Shown in pieces: positions 60,297-64,000 of a stretch of 64,000 nt of DNA; within the stretch, counting starts at the first letter, position 1; the number at the start of each line of letters is the position of its first letter. The notes below the pieces were generated by a model, which did no database searches, was not told where the DNA came from, and saw only the letters and a list, made by a program, of their open reading frames with translations. The stretch lies in the NCBI RefSeq assembly GCF_900747795.2, contig NC_041396.2:38650674-38714673 (forward strand). Direction: 5' to 3'. The DNA is from Erpetoichthys calabaricus. Lineage: Eukaryota; Chordata; Cladistia; Polypteriformes; Polypteridae. The position numbers and the translations under genes are program-made.

Positions 60297-61051
60297 CGAG
60301 ATGTGATCAAAACATACGGTGAATGTTTTAAAAAAGAAACGCTTTTTTAGATTTACAACTACTAGTCACCCTCAAGATACTCTCCTCCACTTTGAATGCA
60401 CTTATCCCAACACTCCTGCCACTTTGCGAAGCAGTTCTGGAAGTTTTCTTTTCCGAGAGTGTCTTTAGTTTTGCTGTTGTGGCTGCCTGGATGTCCTCAA
60501 TGGATTGAAATCGTTTGCCTTTCATGGTCATTTTCAATTTGTGGAACAGCCAGAAGTCGCACGGTGCCAGATCCGGCGATTAAGGTGGATGTGGACACAT
60601 TGTAATGTTTTTGAGCGATTTCATGATGATGAATGAAACCGTTTCAACATTTTCCTGTTATTGATGTTGAAGGATGTCCTGATCTTTTCTCGTCTTCAAC
60701 CGACTCAGATCATTACGAAATCATTCAAATCACTTGTAAACAGTCTTAATTGTTGGTGCAGTGCCATCATAAACCGATTTTAACATCTGATGGGTTTCCT
60801 GAGCACTTTTTTGCAATTTGAAACAAAATTCCAAGTTAATGCGTTGCTCGATATCCATTATTAACAACAAACTTGAAAAACACACTTGAACTCAACAGTG
60901 GCTCACAAACGACTGACAGTATCACACAAGTTGAAACTTGTCACAAACTCGGCTCTAGGATGGACATGTCAGAACTTTAATTGAATTGTTTTGCATTGCT
61001 CTTGGATGGTGCTCTGCATCAACATTCACCATACTTTTTGATCACACCTCG
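60297..61051 (-). mobile_element. Mariner DNA transposon, internal deletion derivative
   Basis: The inverted ends CGAGATGTGATCAAAACAT and CGAGGTGTGATCAAAAAGT are flanked by TA. The minus strand begins MDIEQRINLEFCFKLQ with a helix-turn-helix (TIKTVYKWF), then jumps to SPDLAPCDFWLFHKLK and MKGKRFQSIEDIQAAT near the end. The central catalytic part is deleted and stops and shifts occur, so it is nonautonomous. Confidence 0.92.
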
Positions 61052-61764
61052 TATATCCGGTGGACATGCAAGTAAATTACATCGTACTGTGTACACTTGA
61101 TAGTACATTTCAACTTATTAAAGCATTGGACATAAGGTTCATAACTGTCATGTGTAAAAGGTACAGTGACATTCTGACTTGCATGTGCTGATCAAAATGC
61201 AACATGTCACTGGCAGGAACTAATTTTAGATGGTGCCAACATACGTACACATCTACATGCAATGACTACAATTATAAATTAATAGCACGTTTCCTTGAAA
61301 TCTGTGAGGAAACTAGAAATTCCAGATATTACATACTGTAGCTAGTGACCAGCCACAGAAGTTGAACCTAGGACTCAGTTTGCTAATCACTGTGCCACTC
61401 CAACAGAACAACAAGTTTTGCAGGTTAGTAGGCTAATTAAGCAATATTTCAGGAACTGTAGGATATTTGCATACAACATGTGCAAAAGTCATGTTTTGCA
61501 ATAGCTGTATTTCTGAAGTGTGACTCACTCTGCAGTTAGGATAACTAGTGTTCTCTTTTTTCAAAGTATCATATTTACTGTTTACATGTATAGAAGAAAC
61601 ACAAATATTTTATACCAGGCACACTTTGTCCAGGTCCACCTCAATTCACTGACTGAGGTGGAGATGTTTACAACATTTTCTATCATCAGCTGTGTCAGTG
61701 TCTTTGTATAGAGATCTTGACACCGGTGGAATTCTACCATAACATTTCACATATTATATTTAAA
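61052..61764. other. No gene seen
   Basis: Unassigned AT-rich sequence. Confidence 0.35.
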
Positions 61765-62080
61765 TAAGGATAGCACGATGGTACACTGGTTAGTGCTGTT
61801 GCCTTACAGATTAAGAGATGGAGTTTAAACCCTGACCCAGTGGAGTCTGAATGTTCTTTCTGTTTCTGCTTGAGATTTTCCTCTGGTACTCAATTTTTCT
61901 TCTACGTCTCAAAGACATGCAGGTTAAGCTGATTGGCATCTTTACAAATATGAATATGCCCTGTGATGGACTTGCTCGTCATCCAGGACAGACTTCTATC
62001 TTACACCCAGGTTCTGCTAAAATAGGCTCCAGTCCCTGTGACCCCTGGATTGCATTAAGAAGTTACAAAAAATAAGTGGA
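61765..62080 (+). repeat. Diverged tRNA-derived SINE, nearly full length
   Basis: The head CGATGGTACACTGGTTAGTG is followed by a B-box-like GAGTTTAAACCC, the body AAGACATGCAGGTTAAGCTG and GCCCTGTGATGGACTTGC, and the tail AGGCTCCAGTCCCTGTGACC ending GTGGATGAATAG. It is the same family as 20500-20824. Confidence 0.75.
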
Positions 62081-62308
62081 TGAATAGAATGCTACAAATA
62101 TGTTAATAAGAAAATACAAGAGACGTTTACTACCAGATGCTACAGGGCAGTTTTTTCTCTCCGTTTAGTTAAATCATGTAAGGTGGGCTACTTGTCAGCT
62201 CTTTACTGTTTGAATGAGGGTGTGTGAGCAGATATGGTGATACACTGGCTCCACCTCTAGGGCTGTTTCTGCTATGCACCCAATGACTCAATGCTGCCTG
62301 GTATAGAC

Positions 62309-63013
62309 CAGTGGTCTCAAACTCTGGTCCTGGAGGACCGCAGCGGCCGCAGGTTTTCATTCTAACCCTTTTTTTAATTAGTGACCTGTTTATGCTGCTC
62401 TTTAAGTTCTTTTGAATTAATTTTAATTGACTTGCTCTTGAAGACTCCAACCCATTAATTGTTTCATTTTCTTTAATGATCAGCCCTACAATAATAAGAT
62501 ACAAAATGAGAAAAAACATGACCAGCAAACTATGTCAATCATACAATATCTGAAAATAAAGAAAGGTGAAGGTCTCTGGAATGTTGATCTGCTTAGGTCC
62601 CCAGAACATTTTACCAGTGTTCTTAGAAAAGAGAAAATCAACAATTTCATAAATGTGTGCACAATGAGAGCAGCAACAAGCCATGGAATTCAAGAATGGG
62701 TTTAATTAACGACAAGAATCAGAGCCTAATTAAGCAACTGGTTGGAGCTGAAGGCCCTGACTTAGTGGTCTTCTGTTGGCTCACTCACGTCACATTTCAT
62801 TTTTGTTTGGGTGCCACTTAAGGAAGGAAATGAAGCAATTCAGAGGAACGATCAGAGGAAACGATCAGGGGAACAAATCTTGAAAAACAAGTCAATTAAA
62901 CTAAAAGGAAAAGGAGTTAATCAGTAGCAAAAATTGGTCACCAATTAAGAATAGGGTTAGAATGAAAACCTGCAGCCACTGCAGCTCTCCAAGACTGGAG
63001 TTTGAGACCTCTG
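62309..63013. mobile_element. hAT-type MITE with long terminal inverted repeats
   Basis: The ends CAGTGGTCTCAAACT and CAGAGGTCTCAAACT begin inverted repeats of about 75 bp that share GCAGGTTTTCATTCTAACCC. Perfect 8-bp target duplications, GTATAGAC, lie at 62301-62308 and 63014-63021. No transposase is present. Confidence 0.93.
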
Positions 63014-63078
63014 GTATAGACTTTGATTTCTTGTGACCCTCAAATTAGATCAAATAGAATGGACTGAATGTATATTTC

Positions 63079-63570
63079 CGATGTTAAAAGTGGTGGGGGG
63101 CACGAGGATCACTCCTGCTGAGCATCAAGGAAGCAGGACGGATTGTTACACTCAGGAGAATCCTCTCGCCGGGTGGAACCTGGATTGGCAGCGGTGGAAA
63201 TGGAAGTAGGGTCCGGTGGTTCCCTGTGGAACACCGTGGATCGGGAGGTGGGGACATGGGCCAAGACTGATGGGTGTCTACACCTGTTGGTAGACGTCTT
63301 TCCGTGCTGCAAGGTCCTAGAAGGATAAGCTGGAGAGGCGTCGGTTTTTAAAAGTGCAGCACTGGGGACTGAGCATTTTAAACAGGACTCCTGTCTGAAT
63401 TTTAACCTCGCTTGTTTAACTGATTTTTTTTCTATTTAATGATTTTAACCTCCACCATTCACTTTTTATTTATTTATTTACTGAACTTTTTTAAGCACTG
63501 CACTTTTTGGACACTATTTTTTTTATAATAAAAGCACTTGCACTTTCCACCATCCCCTTGCTTGGTGTGT
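63079..63570 (+). repeat. Unclassified repeat-like block
   Basis: A GC-rich 5' half (GGGGGGCACGAGGATCACTC) passes into a T-rich 3' half with AATAAAAGCACTTGCAC near 63525. It looks like a transcript 3' end or a solo LTR-type fossil. No coding content. Confidence 0.35.
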
Positions 63571-63689
63571 TTTGTCCTCATCAGCTCAGCTCATCTGGTT
63601 ACGTTAATAATGGTGTCGGGTTCAAGAGGCTCCCATAAAACAAACAGGGAGTAAGGAGTGGCCCCACAGTCACAAGGAGAACAACTAGG

Positions 63690-64000
63690 CTGACTATGGG
63701 GTAAGAGTCATGAGCTATAAGGAGAGATTGAAGGAGCTGAACAGAGATCAAGAGAGGACATGAAGTGTTTAAAATCATTAAATAGATTTGTACAATAGAT
63801 CCGAGTTGTTCCTTTAAAATAAATTCTGTGTGGGGACACAGTTGGAGTCTTGTTAAGGTAAGATTTCGCACAAATGTTAAAAGTTTTTCGTTATGTAAAG
63901 AACCATAGGCACATGGAATAAATTATGAAGTAGTGTGGTGGAGAAGAGAACTTTAGGGACCTTCATATCTAAACTTTTTTATTTTGGACAATCTAGTTCA
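63690..64000 (+). mobile_element. CR1-like LINE 3' end
   Basis: Broken frames read YKERLKELN, LFTF/LFL-type spacing, VWGHSWSL, then RTNVKSF and TWNKLWSSVVEKRTLGTF. This is the conserved C-terminal domain order of CR1-group LINE ORFs. It runs off the right edge. Confidence 0.65.

Noticed and set aside
1-64000. CRISPR arrays, operons, ribosome binding sites, phage or bacterial features
   Set aside because: The window is clearly vertebrate nuclear DNA with spliced genes, and none of these features are seen.

Overview
The window reads as vertebrate nuclear DNA: AT-rich, intron-rich, and full of fish-type transposable elements. These include RTE and L2 LINEs, tRNA-derived SINEs ending in a (GGAT)n tail, Tc1/mariner, Tigger, hAT and Harbinger elements, and Helitron-like pieces. 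The SINE and LINE families suggest a ray-finned fish, possibly a non-teleost lineage such as bichir or reedfish. That taxonomic guess rests on memory of repeat families, not on a search.

Three host genes can be rebuilt exon by exon with correct splice sites and phases. TSPO (+ strand, coding exons in 16229-21816, 161 aa) encodes the five-helix outer mitochondrial membrane translocator protein. UQCC2 (- strand, 28597-36780, four coding exons, 125 aa) is a mitochondrial complex III assembly factor. IP6K3 (- strand, 45968-58031, five coding exons, 409 aa) is an inositol hexakisphosphate kinase. IP6K3 and UQCC2 lie in tandem on one strand, as I recall for human 6p21.3. TSPO sits tail-to-tail with UQCC2.

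Layout. 1-16.2 kb: LINE fragment, possible TSPO promoter/exon 1, a LINE 3' end with a (GATA)n tract, an RTE 3' end, a Tigger derivative and a 2.6-kb RTE copy. 16.2-22.2 kb: TSPO with an intact-looking SINE in its last intron. 22.3-27.5 kb: a palindromic MITE, a SINE and a long L2 LINE. 28.5-36.9 kb: UQCC2, with a pogo-like MITE, a Helitron-like copy, a LINE tail and a Harbinger remnant in its introns. 37.4-43.4 kb: a nested transposon mosaic and a hAT element with a perfect 8-bp target duplication. 46-58 kb: IP6K3, with Helitron-like and Harbinger elements in its introns. 58-64 kb: SINEs, a mariner deletion derivative, a hAT MITE and a CR1-like LINE 3' end.

All three genes are ordinary host genes. 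TSPO and UQCC2 both act at mitochondria, and IP6K3 makes inositol pyrophosphates; nothing here suggests they form one pathway. The most unusual material is in the repeats. A Helitron-like family starts with TC but ends in a GC hairpin plus CTTG instead of CTRR (three copies). A pair of about 190-bp inverted repeats brackets a Harbinger transposase fossil. One IP6K3 splice acceptor must skip a nearer AG. I saw no intact retrovirus or LTR element, CRISPR array, operon or RNA gene.
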